64,000 bases of DNA, from assembly GCF_046058945.1 (NCBI RefSeq), contig NZ_CP175511.1, positions 1,860,001 through 1,924,000 on the forward strand, written 5' to 3'. Source of the DNA: Brochothrix campestris (GTDB lineage Bacteria; Bacillota; Bacilli; Lactobacillales; Listeriaceae). The notes under the pieces are model-generated. The model ran no database searches, was not told where the DNA came from, and saw only the letters and a list, made by a program, of their open reading frames with translations. Of this stretch, positions 53,118 through 63,033 are shown piece by piece; positions within the stretch are counted from its first letter, which is position 1; each line of letters opens with the position of its first letter. Position numbers and translations under genes: made by a program.

Positions 53118-55862
53118 TTAGTATTCAGACTCCGTGTCATTTTGGCGGTAGGTCGTTAAATCCAAACATTGTTCAGCCGGCAAGTAATCTTTCATATAGG
53201 CATGACAGGTAAAATAGATGATTTGTTGTTTATCTTTAATACGGTCTAATAATTTCATAATTAAGTCTGTTCGACGTTTATCGAAGTTAACAAAACTATC
53301 ATCAATTATAATCGGTAAGGATATTGCCGATTCCAACACCTCAATAAAGGCAAATCGAATCGATAAATACAACTGTTCCTTTGTTCCTTGACTCAATTCT
53401 TCACCCTTAAATTGAAAATTATCTTGTCGTTGCACGAGCAGTTCATCCGCGAAAAAGTCGATGCGATAGTAACGTCCCTCCGTTAAATAACTTAAGAATT
53501 CACTCGCCTTTTTCAGTACCCGTGGAAGTCGTTCAGCTTGCAGTCGTTCGACCATCTCGTTGACAATTGTTTGTGCAGTTTTATAGCGCATCCACTCCTG
53601 ACTGAGATTAGCTACTTCAGCCTTTAGTAAAAAATATTCGTGTGCTATATCCGCGAAAACTTCACCTTTTGTTAACAATTGAATTTGATGGTTCAATTCA
53701 AGTAAGTTTTTTTGTGCTATTTGGCGCTCTTTCTGGATCGTTAGACGCTGTTCTTTTAGATTGGCTAATGCTTTTAAAATAGCTGTTTTCGAAGCGAATT
53801 GTCGTAATGCTTTGCGCTCATTATTGCTGACTTGCATCTGTAGCACCATCAAACGTGTCTTAATTGTCTCTGCTTGTCTTTTTTGTTCTGCCTTCTGATA
53901 AAAGGCTGCTATATCAGGCACATTGACTTCAGCCAACAAAGCTGCTTGTTTTTCCTCATTACGAACAAGTGTTGCCTCAACGCGCGTCTTATTGTTGAGT
54001 AGCTGCTCTTTTTCTTGTCGTGCATTAATCGCAGCTTCGGTCTGATGATGATAGGCCTTTTGCTCAGTCAACAAGCGGTCTAGTGTGGCTGGAACATTAG
54101 CCCAATCTAGCTCATCCTTCACAGCCGCTGTCACCTGTTGTAACCCATTTAGCCACTGATTTTGTGCCATTATCAGCTCAGTCATTTGCTTTTGTTCTGC
54201 TTGTTTTTGGTGCCAGTGTCGTTGTTCGTTAAGTCGCTTGTTGAAGGCGATTAAAAAGACGTCTGTTTCCGTCGGCGAAAGAGACAGTTTTGCTTGTTGG
54301 GCATAACAGGCTAAACTTTGCCAAATAACTTCACTTTGCTCCAGTAATCCTTCATTTGTTCGATCATGTTCTGACTTTACAAATTGCAGTTCATCTAATA
54401 CGGCACACTGCTGTTGCCAAATTTTTTCCCACTCGGTATGAGTTGAACTCGATTCCACGAGTTTTCCTGGTTTCGTACGATAACTACTATAGCTTTTAAA
54501 CAGTAGAATAAGCGCGCCCAAAGCCATCAAATAGAACAGCGGATGAATAACTGTAGCGAGCAGAACACTAACAATGATCGCTCCAACACTGACATAAACA
54601 CCTCTACCAATCAACGGTGCTTTTGTTACGTCAGTTTGATCACTCTCATCTTGTAGCTTTTCTTCAATTTCATCACAATTTAATTGTTGCCGTTCAATTT
54701 TAGCGAGCAGCGATTGACTTTCTTGCTGCTTTTGTTGTAGCTGCCATTGTAAGCGTTCATATTTTTGTACCAATTGTGTCACCTCTGCTAGATTAGCTTC
54801 GGTCAGATCAGTTATTATTTGACGCGATAACTGTTCGTTTATAGCCTCTGTTCCTAATGCTGTTAAGCGACGTTCACGCTCTTGAAAAAGTGACCAATCT
54901 GCTAAATAAGGTTCAATTTCATCCCATTCTAGTCCTTCAAACTGGTTGCTTTCAACCATTTGACGCAACACATGATTTAAAGATAATTCCAGTTTATAAG
55001 CCTCATTTTCCAGCTGTTCTCGTTCTGTCACCAACGCCTTCATCTGTTCAAATCCATCTGCTGGAAAACGAGTAACCGCAAGTTTTTTTAACGTTTGTTG
55101 GCCTTTTTCCGCTTCTTCAAATACTGACCATTTGCTTAAGTAGTCAGTGTATTGTTCCTGTTGTATGCTTAAGTCAGCCTCTTTTTTCTGGGATTGCTCT
55201 AGCTGTCGTTCAAGCAAACCCGCTTGCTCTGTAAGCTGTGAAAAAGCACCATTATTTGCCTTTGCTTGCTTGTACTTCAGTTCTAAATCTTTTAAAAGAT
55301 TTAGTTTCTTATTTAAGCTTGGCTTGCGTCCATTTGGTTTGAAAATATCTTCACGTTTTTTTTGCAATTGAGTATCGACTCTTAACAATACATCTGAACC
55401 AACTGTCCCTGCTGCCAATAAATAACGATTGAAATCAGATTCTTTTAAGGCTTGCACATTTTGTAAACCATGGATATCAAAACTATAGATGGCCTTAAAC
55501 ATCTGCTTCGTCATTCCTTGCAATAATTTCACAAGATCGGCTTCATCGCCCCGTGAACCATCAGCAAAATAAAGGGTGACATCACCAGTCGCCTTGCCTT
55601 TCTTCCGTTCAATCATGACGATTTCATTGGTATCGGTTGCAACCGTTATCCGACCGCCAAATCCATCGTAATCCTTCGGTTCTAATCGTCTTTCACTGCT
55701 TTTATTTGTTGGAAACCCAAATAAAATAGCTTCAATAAAGGCCATCATTGTTGATTTCCCTGCTTCATTTGGTCCATAAATCAATTGTGTTTTTCCAAAA
55801 GTTGGAAACGTTATTTGACGCCATTTACCGTAGCCATACACATCAAGCTGTTTAATAATCAT
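53118..55862 (-). CDS. yhaN: SbcC/Rad50-like ATPase YhaN
   Basis: A 914-residue AAA protein of the SMC-like type. Walker A is YGPNEAGKSTMMAFIEAIL at the start. The signature ELSQGTKEQLYLSIRFAFIE and Walker B LPIIIDDSFVNFDKRR are near the end. Long coiled-coil arms lie between (QLERQLEQSQKKEADLSIQQ, and AEQKQMTELIMAQNQWLNG). A pair of membrane segments in the middle (GAIIVSVLLATVIHPLFYLM, ALGALILLF) is the YhaN hallmark that true SbcC lacks. It overlaps yhaO by 4 bp. It probably works with YhaO on DNA ends at the membrane; the exact role is unknown. Confidence 0.92.
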   Translation of the reverse strand: MIIKQLDVYGYGKWRQITFPTFGKTQLIYGPNEAGKSTMMAFIEAILFGFPTNKSSERRLEPKDYDGFGGRITVATDTNEIVMIERKKGKATGDVTLYFADGSRGDEADLVKLLQGMTKQMFKAIYSFDIHGLQNVQALKESDFNRYLLAAGTVGSDVLLRVDTQLQKKREDIFKPNGRKPSLNKKLNLLKDLELKYKQAKANNGAFSQLTEQAGLLERQLEQSQKKEADLSIQQEQYTDYLSKWSVFEEAEKGQQTLKKLAVTRFPADGFEQMKALVTEREQLENEAYKLELSLNHVLRQMVESNQFEGLEWDEIEPYLADWSLFQERERRLTALGTEAINEQLSRQIITDLTEANLAEVTQLVQKYERLQWQLQQKQQESQSLLAKIERQQLNCDEIEEKLQDESDQTDVTKAPLIGRGVYVSVGAIIVSVLLATVIHPLFYLMALGALILLFKSYSSYRTKPGKLVESSSTHTEWEKIWQQQCAVLDELQFVKSEHDRTNEGLLEQSEVIWQSLACYAQQAKLSLSPTETDVFLIAFNKRLNEQRHWHQKQAEQKQMTELIMAQNQWLNGLQQVTAAVKDELDWANVPATLDRLLTEQKAYHHQTEAAINARQEKEQLLNNKTRVEATLVRNEEKQAALLAEVNVPDIAAFYQKAEQKRQAETIKTRLMVLQMQVSNNERKALRQFASKTAILKALANLKEQRLTIQKERQIAQKNLLELNHQIQLLTKGEVFADIAHEYFLLKAEVANLSQEWMRYKTAQTIVNEMVERLQAERLPRVLKKASEFLSYLTEGRYYRIDFFADELLVQRQDNFQFKGEELSQGTKEQLYLSIRFAFIEVLESAISLPIIIDDSFVNFDKRRTDLIMKLLDRIKDKQQIIYFTCHAYMKDYLPAEQCLDLTTYRQNDTESEY

Positions 55863-57100
55863 TTTGTTTCACCTTCCTCCGCAATCAACTGCCCAATCAG
55901 CAAGGTTGCCTCTGTTATTAACTGCTCGCGTTCGCTATCAGTAGGCACTTCGATGTAGCGTCGAGCAAGACGTTGCATTATCATCTCTTGAATACTATCA
56001 TTAAATGCTTGTGCTTCTTTCAATTGATTAATAGCACCCAACCAATGCGTTTGATAGGCGCTATCTTCTTGCCACCAACTGGCTGAAACATCAGTGTTTA
56101 ATCGTTGTTCAATCTGATAAACCCAGACAAAATCATCACGCTCTTGTTCAAGATCTTGCAACCGTTCCAATACTTCATTGTTATTAATTTTTTGTTGCAC
56201 TATCTTTCCTAATTTCCGATTTGAACGAATGACGATTCTTAAAAAGGCCTGCCCCTTTTGAAGCTGACGTACAGCATCAACTTGCTCAGTTAATTTTTGC
56301 AACAAATGATCTAGACTCATATCTGCCTCGATTTCCAAAAAACATTCGTGCCATACAATTGCAGCTGCTTCTTTAAATAACAGTTTCGTTTTCAGTTCAT
56401 TTAGAGTGACCAAATAGCCACCTTTTTGCCCCGTTTCTTTACGATGACGACCTTGAATATTGCCCGGGTAAACAATCATTGGCTCTTTATGTAATACTGC
56501 TCGTTTATGAATATGACCTAATGCCCAATAATCAAACTGCTTTGCTAATAACTCATCTATTGAAAATGGTGCATAGTTCCCACCTTCAGTTAGCTCTTCG
56601 CCATGGTATATCCCAATATTATAAGATGCTGTTTTATCCTTAACATAGGTATCGACACGTCGGTCTTTAATGTGGCGTCGGTCATAACTAAAACCATGCA
56701 GTGCGACTGATCTGCCATCACCTAACTCGTGAATCACAGTTGTTGTTTCGCTCGGAAACAACGTTACATTACTCGGAAGACTTAACGCCACCTCATGATT
56801 GCCACGGTAATCATGATTTCCGGTTACAGCATACACTGCAATATCAGCCTGTTCTAGCCTCTGCATCTCTGCTATAAAACGCGCCTGAGCACGAATACTT
56901 TGTGTTTGTTCATCATAAATATCACCGGCAATAATTACAAACTCTACATCTTCATTGATTGCGATTGTAACGAGTTCGGTTAATGCCTTAAATGTGCTCT
57001 CTTTCATTGTTTGAAAAATGAGCGGTGGTAACTGCTTCAAGCCGACAAACGGACTATCTAAATGCAAGTCAGCAATGTGCATAAATCGTAGGTCTTTCAT
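55859..57100 (-). CDS. yhaO: SbcD/Mre11-like metallophosphoesterase YhaO
   Basis: A 413-residue calcineurin-like phosphoesterase: motif I MHIADLHLDSPF, motif II IIAGDIYDEQ, motif III YAVTGNHDYRG, motif IV IYHGEE, and motif V ALGHIHKRAVL. It is the nuclease partner for the YhaN ATPase, like SbcD for SbcC. Two Met codons stand at the start (57103, 57100); I take the second. First gene of yhaO-yhaN. Confidence 0.93.
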   Translation of the reverse strand: MKDLRFMHIADLHLDSPFVGLKQLPPLIFQTMKESTFKALTELVTIAINEDVEFVIIAGDIYDEQTQSIRAQARFIAEMQRLEQADIAVYAVTGNHDYRGNHEVALSLPSNVTLFPSETTTVIHELGDGRSVALHGFSYDRRHIKDRRVDTYVKDKTASYNIGIYHGEELTEGGNYAPFSIDELLAKQFDYWALGHIHKRAVLHKEPMIVYPGNIQGRHRKETGQKGGYLVTLNELKTKLLFKEAAAIVWHECFLEIEADMSLDHLLQKLTEQVDAVRQLQKGQAFLRIVIRSNRKLGKIVQQKINNNEVLERLQDLEQERDDFVWVYQIEQRLNTDVSASWWQEDSAYQTHWLGAINQLKEAQAFNDSIQEMIMQRLARRYIEVPTDSEREQLITEATLLIGQLIAEEGETK

Positions 57101-57180
57101 CACCCATCCCCCTCGATACGAATATATGTTCTAGTATAACACGAAAAACCTTACCCCTTAAAGAGAATACTATCCCACAC

Positions 57181-57209
57181 AAAAAAGCAGTCACCGAGGG
57201 GTGACTGCT
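57181..57209 (-). terminator. yheA terminator
   Basis: Minus strand: stem GCAGTCACC/GGTGACTGC with T6 behind, 25 bp after the stop. Confidence 0.9.
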
Positions 57210-57233
57210 TTGCTTGTAATTCACTCTTTAACT

Positions 57234-57590
57234 TTACGCTTTTGGTTCTTCTTGATATAAGTCACGTAACGGACGTGTAATAATTTCATTCAAGTCATTA
57301 ATTACAACCGACATGCGTTGTTCTGATTCGATTAAGGCTGAAATATGTTCATTTTCTTGTACTTCTTGCGCTAATTTTTGCGCAGTCTCAACTTCAGTCT
57401 CAGTAATTTCTTGGCCTTGTACTTGTTTTTGTTGTAATTCTAATTGCATCACACGGAATCGATCAAATAATGCTTGCGATGCTGGTGTATCCTTGACAAC
57501 TTGGTAAGCATTTTTCAGTTCAGTGTATTGCTCCGATTGACGTAAGTTACTTTCTAAATTGTTTGCGATATCATAAAGATTTTCAGACAT
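57234..57590 (-). CDS. yheA: YlbF/YmcA-superfamily protein, YheA type (UPF0342)
   Basis: A 118-residue all-helical protein of the YheA/YlbF/YmcA family (DUF964), recognisable by YDIANNLESNLRQSEQYTEL then KNAYQVVKDTPASQALFDRF. Relatives YlbF, YmcA and YaaT form the Y-complex that directs RNase Y and affects competence and biofilm; YheA itself has no defined task. The start follows AGGAGGAATGCATA. It lies beside yhaO as in Listeria. Confidence 0.88.
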   Translation of the reverse strand: MSENLYDIANNLESNLRQSEQYTELKNAYQVVKDTPASQALFDRFRVMQLELQQKQVQGQEITETEVETAQKLAQEVQENEHISALIESEQRMSVVINDLNEIITRPLRDLYQEEPKA

Positions 57591-57662
57591 TATGCATTCC
57601 TCCTAGTCGATTTCATAATTACTATACCATGTTTTCAATTTCGATAACACAAAAAACTTCTA

Positions 57663-59729
57663 CTAGTTACCAAAAAAATAATTGAAGAAATCCTTCGTTT
57701 TTTGAGCACCTTTTTTTATTCCTGATCCGACTGAGTCAGCTGTGTCTTTCACACTATCAAAGATACCTTTTTCTTCTGTTTCCTTGGTCGTTTGGCGTTC
57801 TTGTTCTGCTGTCGCAGCACTTTCAATATCAAAGCTCTCGTTTTTCATTTGTGGTAATGATTGACTTAAGATTTTACCCGCAACACTAACAACACCTGAT
57901 GAACTGTCAGTTTGCAAATAATGTTCTTCATCTGTATTATCAAAGCCCATCCACATCGATAGTACAACGTTAGGAGTATAGCCAACAAACCATTGATCTT
58001 TGGTTCCATCCGTTGTCCAATCCACCTGAGTTGAGCCTGTTTTCGCTGCTATATCATAACCTGGAACGCCTGCACCTTGACCTGTTCCGCTTTTCACAAC
58101 ATCTAACAACATCGAAGTCATATCTTTCGAAACCGTTTCAGAAATGATTTTTTTACTCGTTGTTTCTTCATTATCGACAATGATTCGGCCACTCGCATCA
58201 ACAATCTTTCTAATTAGATGCCCTTTTTCTGGTAATTTACCTTCGTTTGAAAAAGTAGCGTAGGCCCGCGCCATCGTCATTGGTGAATAGCCTGTTTTTG
58301 TACCACCTAAAGCTAAAGACAAGTTTTCATCTGCTTTTGCGACTGAAAGACCAAATCGTTCGACTGATTTAACACCAGTGTTCAGACCGATTTTTTTGAG
58401 TAACCATACAGCCGGTAGATTAATCGAATTTTGCACTGCTTCATACATCGGCATTTTCCCTTGATAAACTCCGCCAATATTCGTTGGTTTATAACCGTTG
58501 AAGTCAGTGAACTTATCTTGGAGTTGGTCAGTTGTTTCAAATCCTTCCTCGAGTGCTGGCACATAAACAGCTAACGGTTTCATTGTTGACCCCACTTGCG
58601 TACGCAATTGTGTTGCTCGATTAAAGCCTCTAAAGACATGTTCGCCACGACCACCGACTAGTGCATATATTCCTCCTGATTTTGGTTCCATCATCACACC
58701 ACCGCTTTGAACCATCTCGCCGTTCATATCGCTCGGAAAGTTATAATCATTGTTGTAGACTGTTTCCATCGCTGTTTGGAGGTTTTGATCCATCATCGTA
58801 TAAATTTTGTAACCTTTTGTAAGTAAATCATCTTGTGACAAACCATAATTATTGATAGCTTCATTCAAGACAGCGTCGGTATAAAACGGATATTTAGTCT
58901 GTGCTGTAGTCGTTTCTTTCGTATTCAAAACAATGGCTTGTTTAATAACTGTATCATACTGTTCCTGCGTGATTTTTTCGTTTTCTAATTCTGCTTTTAA
59001 CACTTGATCTCGACGCGTTGTCGCTTTTTCAATGTACTTTGTTGGATCGTAAGAAGAGGGTAATTGAACCAACCCTGCTAGCAGTGCACCTTCTTCAATT
59101 GAAACATCCTTAGCCGCTTTATTGAAATATTTTTGCGACGCATTCTCGATGCCCCATTCACCATTACCAAAATAGACCGTATTCAAATACATTTCTAAAA
59201 TTTCATCTTTTGTGTATTTATTTTCAATTTCAGCTGCTAAAAATAATTCTTCAACTTTTCGCTTTAATGTTTGTTTATCGGTTAGTAGTGCATTTTTCGC
59301 AAGTTGTTGTGTGATAGTCGATCCTCCACCTGTAATATGACCCGTTGTTAGTAAACCGACAACACCTCGAGCCATCCCACGAATATCAAAGCCATTATGA
59401 GTATAAAAGCGTCTATCTTCTATAGATATAAGGCCGTTTTTAATATTAGGAGATATTTTATCAATTTTGACAAAAGTTGCATTGCGTGATGACACCTCTG
59501 TCGCCTTATCGCTATCTTTATCGTAAAGACCTGTCGTTGTTTCAAGCGCAGCTTTTAGCCCATTAACATTTGCTTGTTTAGCCATAAATGTGAAGTATAA
59601 AATTGTCAAAAAGACAACCGTTAGAATAGTAATAATAACGATTTTAGTCACGTAATATTTTTGCCAGAACAGTACCCACTTACGAGTAATATTATTCATA
59701 TTTAAAAAATTAATTTGTTCATTTTTCAT
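57663..59729 (-). CDS. Class A penicillin-binding protein (PBP1A/2A type)
   Basis: A 688-residue bifunctional peptidoglycan synthase. Short cytoplasmic tail, one membrane segment (KIVIITILTVVFLTILYFTF), glycosyltransferase GT51 with EDRRFYTHNGFDIRGMARG and GGGSTITQQLAKNALL, then the transpeptidase with SxxK as GSTMKPLA, SxN as SINLPAVW and KTG as AAKTGSTQVDW. The C-terminal 40 residues are charged (TKETEEKGIFDSVKDTADSV) and probably disordered. The start at 59729 has only a weak GGATGACAAATT site. It polymerises and cross-links glycan strands at the outer face of the membrane. Confidence 0.94.
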   Translation of the reverse strand: MKNEQINFLNMNNITRKWVLFWQKYYVTKIVIITILTVVFLTILYFTFMAKQANVNGLKAALETTTGLYDKDSDKATEVSSRNATFVKIDKISPNIKNGLISIEDRRFYTHNGFDIRGMARGVVGLLTTGHITGGGSTITQQLAKNALLTDKQTLKRKVEELFLAAEIENKYTKDEILEMYLNTVYFGNGEWGIENASQKYFNKAAKDVSIEEGALLAGLVQLPSSYDPTKYIEKATTRRDQVLKAELENEKITQEQYDTVIKQAIVLNTKETTTAQTKYPFYTDAVLNEAINNYGLSQDDLLTKGYKIYTMMDQNLQTAMETVYNNDYNFPSDMNGEMVQSGGVMMEPKSGGIYALVGGRGEHVFRGFNRATQLRTQVGSTMKPLAVYVPALEEGFETTDQLQDKFTDFNGYKPTNIGGVYQGKMPMYEAVQNSINLPAVWLLKKIGLNTGVKSVERFGLSVAKADENLSLALGGTKTGYSPMTMARAYATFSNEGKLPEKGHLIRKIVDASGRIIVDNEETTSKKIISETVSKDMTSMLLDVVKSGTGQGAGVPGYDIAAKTGSTQVDWTTDGTKDQWFVGYTPNVVLSMWMGFDNTDEEHYLQTDSSSGVVSVAGKILSQSLPQMKNESFDIESAATAEQERQTTKETEEKGIFDSVKDTADSVGSGIKKGAQKTKDFFNYFFGN

Positions 59730-59916
59730 AATTTGTCATCCATTCTTTTTAAGCCATCCTTCATTCGTTTTGGTATTAATTCATCTTATCATAAAAACAT
59801 AGGATAATCGAAGATGACGATGTGAGCTCTTTGCTTCTATCAAACAATTTCATTATATTGAGAAACTCGTCGTTGTTTTTTTCTAATAGCCATTCTCAAA
59901 TCGCTATTCCTAATAG

Positions 59917-60014
59917 TTGCCTTGCTATATCAACTACTATATAATTAAATAATAGCTACACTAATTTTCAAACTTACACGAGGGGGGATTATTCCGATGG
60001 GGCAGAAAAACTAA
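59917..60014 (+). promoter_or_regulatory. Promoter and leader of the CNNM/CBS gene with a five-codon ORF
   Basis: TTGCCT (59917-59922), a 17-bp spacer and TATAAT (59940-59945) form a strong promoter. The leader then has GAGGGGGG, 9 nt, and ATG GGG CAG AAA AAC TAA (59997-60014), a plausible leader peptide. About 240 nt separate the likely start of transcription from the coding region. I do not recognise a known riboswitch. The 59730-59916 stretch is AT-rich and holds the divergent penicillin-binding protein promoter region. Confidence 0.5.
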
Positions 60015-60193
60015 TTATTAGGCTCATTAATGCCTATTACTACTTTATTAAAGATGTTATTGTCTATACGCTAGTTAACTATCGGACTATTGCCATTCGT
60101 TAACTCATATATACAATTCATCTTGAATCATTATTTTAAAAAACTACTAGGAGGTGTTTGGATCCTATTCAGTTCGAATAGCGATCCACTTAT

Positions 60194-61498
60194 TTGATAT
60201 TTAATTTATTGGCTATTGTGATTTTAATACTAGCATCAGCATTTTTCGTTGCAACAGAGTTCGCGGTTGTAAAAATGCGAGGCAGTCGTTTAGAACAACT
60301 GGTTGAAGAAGGTCATCCCAATGCCGAGATGGCAAAAAAAATTCATAACAATCTTGATGCCTATTTATCGGCATGTCAACTCGGTATTACGCTAACATCT
60401 TTAGGTCTTGGTTGGCTCGGCGAACCGACGATTGCACATTTACTTGAACCTGTTTTCAACTATTTTAATCTCCCTGCAGCCGCTGTTAGTTTAATTTCGT
60501 TTATTATCGCCTTTTCAATCATCACTTATTTACATGTTGTTGTTGGTGAGCTCGTTCCAAAAACAATGGCAATTACAAAAACAGAGCAAGTAACATTGGC
60601 TGTTGCGAAACCGTTAAATGTCTTTTATCGTGTAATGTATCCGTTTATCTGGTTTTTAAACCACTCTGCTCGTGCCATAAGCCGCTTGTTTGGCTTAGAT
60701 ATGAATGGGGAACATGATGTTGCCCACACTGAGGAAGAACTACGGTTTATCGCAACCGAAAGTTTTAAGAGTGGGGAAATTAATCAATCCGAATACGGGT
60801 ATTTGAATAAGATTTTCGAATTTGATGAACGTCTAGCGAAAGAAGTGATGGTTCCTCGAACAGAAATCGTTACCTTGTCTATTACAGATACAATAGAAGA
60901 AGCAGCGAGTACTACCTTATCTGAACGCTATACTCGTTACCCGGTTATCGATGGCGATAAAGACAATATCGTCGGCGTCCTTAATTTAAAAGACTTATTG
61001 AGTATTTATGTAACAGGTGAGTTACAACCGAGTGATACAATTGCTTCTCTTGTAAAACCGATTATTCGTGTCATTGAAACAATTCCGATTAATGACTTAC
61101 TGCTGAAAATGCAAAAAGAACGTAACCATATTGCGATTTTACTCGATGAATATGGTGGTACCGAAGGACTTGTTACTGCTGAAGATATTCTCGAAGAAAT
61201 TGTCGGAGATATTCGCGATGAATTTGATAATGATGAAATCGCTGAAATTACGAAGATTGCTGATAACCATTATGTTGTTGAAGGTAAAGTTCTCATTGAT
61301 GAAATCAATAATCTTTTACACGTCGACCTCGAAGATGAGGATGTTGATACAATTGGCGGTTGGTTCTTAACGCAAAAATTCGATGCAAAACAAGGCGACT
61401 CTCTTACTTGTGATAACTATCTCTTCACACTAAAAGAGATAGAAGATCATCATATTTCCTTCATTGAAATAACGAAGAGTGTAGCAGAAGAAGCCTAA
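60194..61498 (+). CDS. CNNM/CBS-domain membrane protein (HlyC/CorC family), unusual start
   Basis: A 434-residue protein: N-terminal CNNM (DUF21) membrane domain (AIVILILASAFFVATEFAVV, then LSACQLGITLTSLGLGWLGE, typical of the family). Two CBS domains follow (VMVPRTEIVTLSITDTIEEA... and IASLVKPIIRVIETIPINDL), with ILLDEYGGTEGLVTAEDILE, and then a C-terminal CorC/HlyC domain. The family is linked to Mg2+ export or homeostasis. The start is odd: the good GGAGG at 60150 is followed by an in-frame TTG (60158) that reads MDPIQFE and then TAG (60179). The next usable start is the TTG at 60194, with no ribosome site. The true N-terminus is therefore uncertain. Confidence 0.85.
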   Translation: MIFNLLAIVILILASAFFVATEFAVVKMRGSRLEQLVEEGHPNAEMAKKIHNNLDAYLSACQLGITLTSLGLGWLGEPTIAHLLEPVFNYFNLPAAAVSLISFIIAFSIITYLHVVVGELVPKTMAITKTEQVTLAVAKPLNVFYRVMYPFIWFLNHSARAISRLFGLDMNGEHDVAHTEEELRFIATESFKSGEINQSEYGYLNKIFEFDERLAKEVMVPRTEIVTLSITDTIEEAASTTLSERYTRYPVIDGDKDNIVGVLNLKDLLSIYVTGELQPSDTIASLVKPIIRVIETIPINDLLLKMQKERNHIAILLDEYGGTEGLVTAEDILEEIVGDIRDEFDNDEIAEITKIADNHYVVEGKVLIDEINNLLHVDLEDEDVDTIGGWFLTQKFDAKQGDSLTCDNYLFTLKEIEDHHISFIEITKSVAEEA

Positions 61499-61522
61499 AA
61501 AAGCTTAATATCTAATAAAATG

Positions 61523-61572
61523 AACCCTCTAAGATCGCCACTTAAAAAGCGCATCTTAGAGGGTTTTTGTGT
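61523..61572 (+). terminator. CNNM gene terminator
   Basis: Stem ACCCTCTAAGAT/ATCTTAGAGGGT with inner GCGC pairing and T5 behind. Confidence 0.9.
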
Positions 61573-61667
61573 TTATAATAAAAAAAGAAATTGGAACAGA
61601 TTAAACTGCCTAAAAAGCTTTCATGAAAAATTTAAAATACAATCATAATGTACAAGACTCGTTTCTT

Positions 61668-61860
61668 AGTTTCTTTAAGGATGAGGTTAAAATTAACAGA
61701 TGCACACAATAGCAGAAGTGAAATGAGAAATTAAGCGTTATCTGACATTTACTATCGTGGTCAATACAATTTAAAGAAGCTACCGTCTGTAAAATACAGA
61801 CAGGTGCTGAAAAAATTGCCTATGTTTTTCAAAATGTGCTATACAAAAAGGGGGCCCTTT
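61668..61860 (+). pseudogene. IS3-family transposase (OrfB) C-terminal scar
   Basis: Pieces in shifting frames spell the end of an IS3-type integrase: SFFKDEVKINRCT (61668-61706), EIKRYLTF (61727-61750), then YYRGQYNLKKLPSVKYRQ (from 61750), which fits the YN-R-LxxLPPxxYR ending of IS3 OrfB. At least two frameshifts and one stop separate them. No inverted repeats were recognised. The scar runs up to the aldo/keto reductase; a short AAAGGG/CCCTTT hairpin with T5 on the minus strand (61860-61843) may end that gene. The 61573-61667 part holds nothing clear. Confidence 0.7.
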
Positions 61861-61879
61861 ATAAAAAACGAGATTTTTT

Positions 61880-62710
61880 CTATGACTGCTCATATCGAAT
61901 CATTGGGTCATGACTGACACGTTCGTTTTTATTCAACTCATTAATCAACCGCATTTCATGACTTGATAATTCAAAATCAGCTACACTTATGTTAGCTTGA
62001 ATCCGTTGTTTCGTTTGTGATTTAGGAATAACAACTGACCCTCGTTGTAAATGCCAACGGATAATAATTTGAGCCGGCGATTTTTGATGATGTCGTGCCA
62101 ATTTTTGCAGCACGTCATTTTGTAGCACATCACTTTTATTTTGACCTAATGGTCCCCATGCTTCATGTTGAATATGATGTGCTGCTAAATAAGCCATTAA
62201 GTTTGTTTGCGCAAAATAAGGATGTGTTTCAACCTGATTAACAGCCGGAATAATATCGTGCTCCTTAATCAAACGTTCGAGTAACGGTTGTTCATAGTTA
62301 CAAACACCAATGGCACGAACCCGTTTTTCAGATAAGAGCCTTTCCATTGCCCGCCATGTGTCATTAAAATGTGCTTTCATCGGCCAATGTATCATGTATA
62401 AATCCAAATAATCAAGTTTTAATTCCGCTAAAGAGCGTTCATATGCCTGCAAGGTTTCATCATACCCCTGATCAGCATCCCATACTTTTGAGGTGATAAA
62501 CAATTCATCACGGGCAATGCCAGAAGTTTGGATTGCTGCACCGACTAATCGCTCATTTTCATAACGTTTAGCAGTATCAATCGCACGATAACCACTCGCT
62601 AAGGCATCTTCAATGGGTTGTTGATTTTCCATCAAAAAGACACCAAACCCAATTTGGGGCATTTCGACACCGTTATTTAATACGATTCTTTTTGAATAGA
62701 TTGTTTCCAT
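61880..62710 (-). CDS. Aldo/keto reductase (AKR5-like)
   Basis: A 276-residue NADPH-dependent reductase: IGFGVFLM at the N-terminus, the catalytic Asp and Tyr in AIDTAKRYENERLVG, the Lys in FITSKVWDAD, and His in LYMIHWPM. The cofactor end VVIPKSQTKQRIQANISVAD is also present. The typical AKR5 length and motifs fit; natural substrates are small aldehydes such as methylglyoxal, but this cannot be told from sequence. The start follows GGAGGGAATCAAT. Confidence 0.92.
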   Translation of the reverse strand: METIYSKRIVLNNGVEMPQIGFGVFLMENQQPIEDALASGYRAIDTAKRYENERLVGAAIQTSGIARDELFITSKVWDADQGYDETLQAYERSLAELKLDYLDLYMIHWPMKAHFNDTWRAMERLLSEKRVRAIGVCNYEQPLLERLIKEHDIIPAVNQVETHPYFAQTNLMAYLAAHHIQHEAWGPLGQNKSDVLQNDVLQKLARHHQKSPAQIIIRWHLQRGSVVIPKSQTKQRIQANISVADFELSSHEMRLINELNKNERVSHDPMIRYEQS

Positions 62711-63033
62711 ATTGATTCCCTCCTTTTTTCACTAAAACATCCCTGCTAATTTCTAGTTTACCGCATTTGTTCGTGTATCTCTATTAATCCAATCAATTAG
62801 TCCTTGAAAAAGACCGTAAAAGTTAGATTTCAAGCTAATTCATATCATTATTTTTGTTATTATTCGTTACTCAAAAATACGACATTTTTCAAATGTAAAG
62901 ATTTTGTTAAGAAAGCACTAATGTTTTTGTTTTTATGTTAGAATTAGATTGTACTTTGCTGAATTGGGTGTCATAATAAATTAATAAATTAGTAAATACA
63001 AATTACATATTCATATAATGGAGGAATAAAAAA
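62711..63033. other. Intergenic region upstream of the phosphate-transport pair
   Basis: An AT-rich 323-bp stretch without a gene. It must hold the promoters of the divergent aldo/keto reductase and the DUF47-pit operon. A GGAGG site (63020-63024) precedes the DUF47 start. TTAACA-like hexamers occur on the minus strand near 62915, but I could not make out a convincing PhoP box. Confidence 0.4.

Noticed and set aside
59946..60150. Mg2+ (M-box) or Mn2+ (yybP-ykoY) riboswitch upstream of the CNNM gene
   Set aside because: The conserved core sequences of these riboswitches are not present. Only a G-run and AT-rich sequence were found.
62860..62960. PhoP box upstream of the DUF47-pit operon
   Set aside because: Only isolated TTAACA-like hexamers appear, without the 11-bp periodic repeats.
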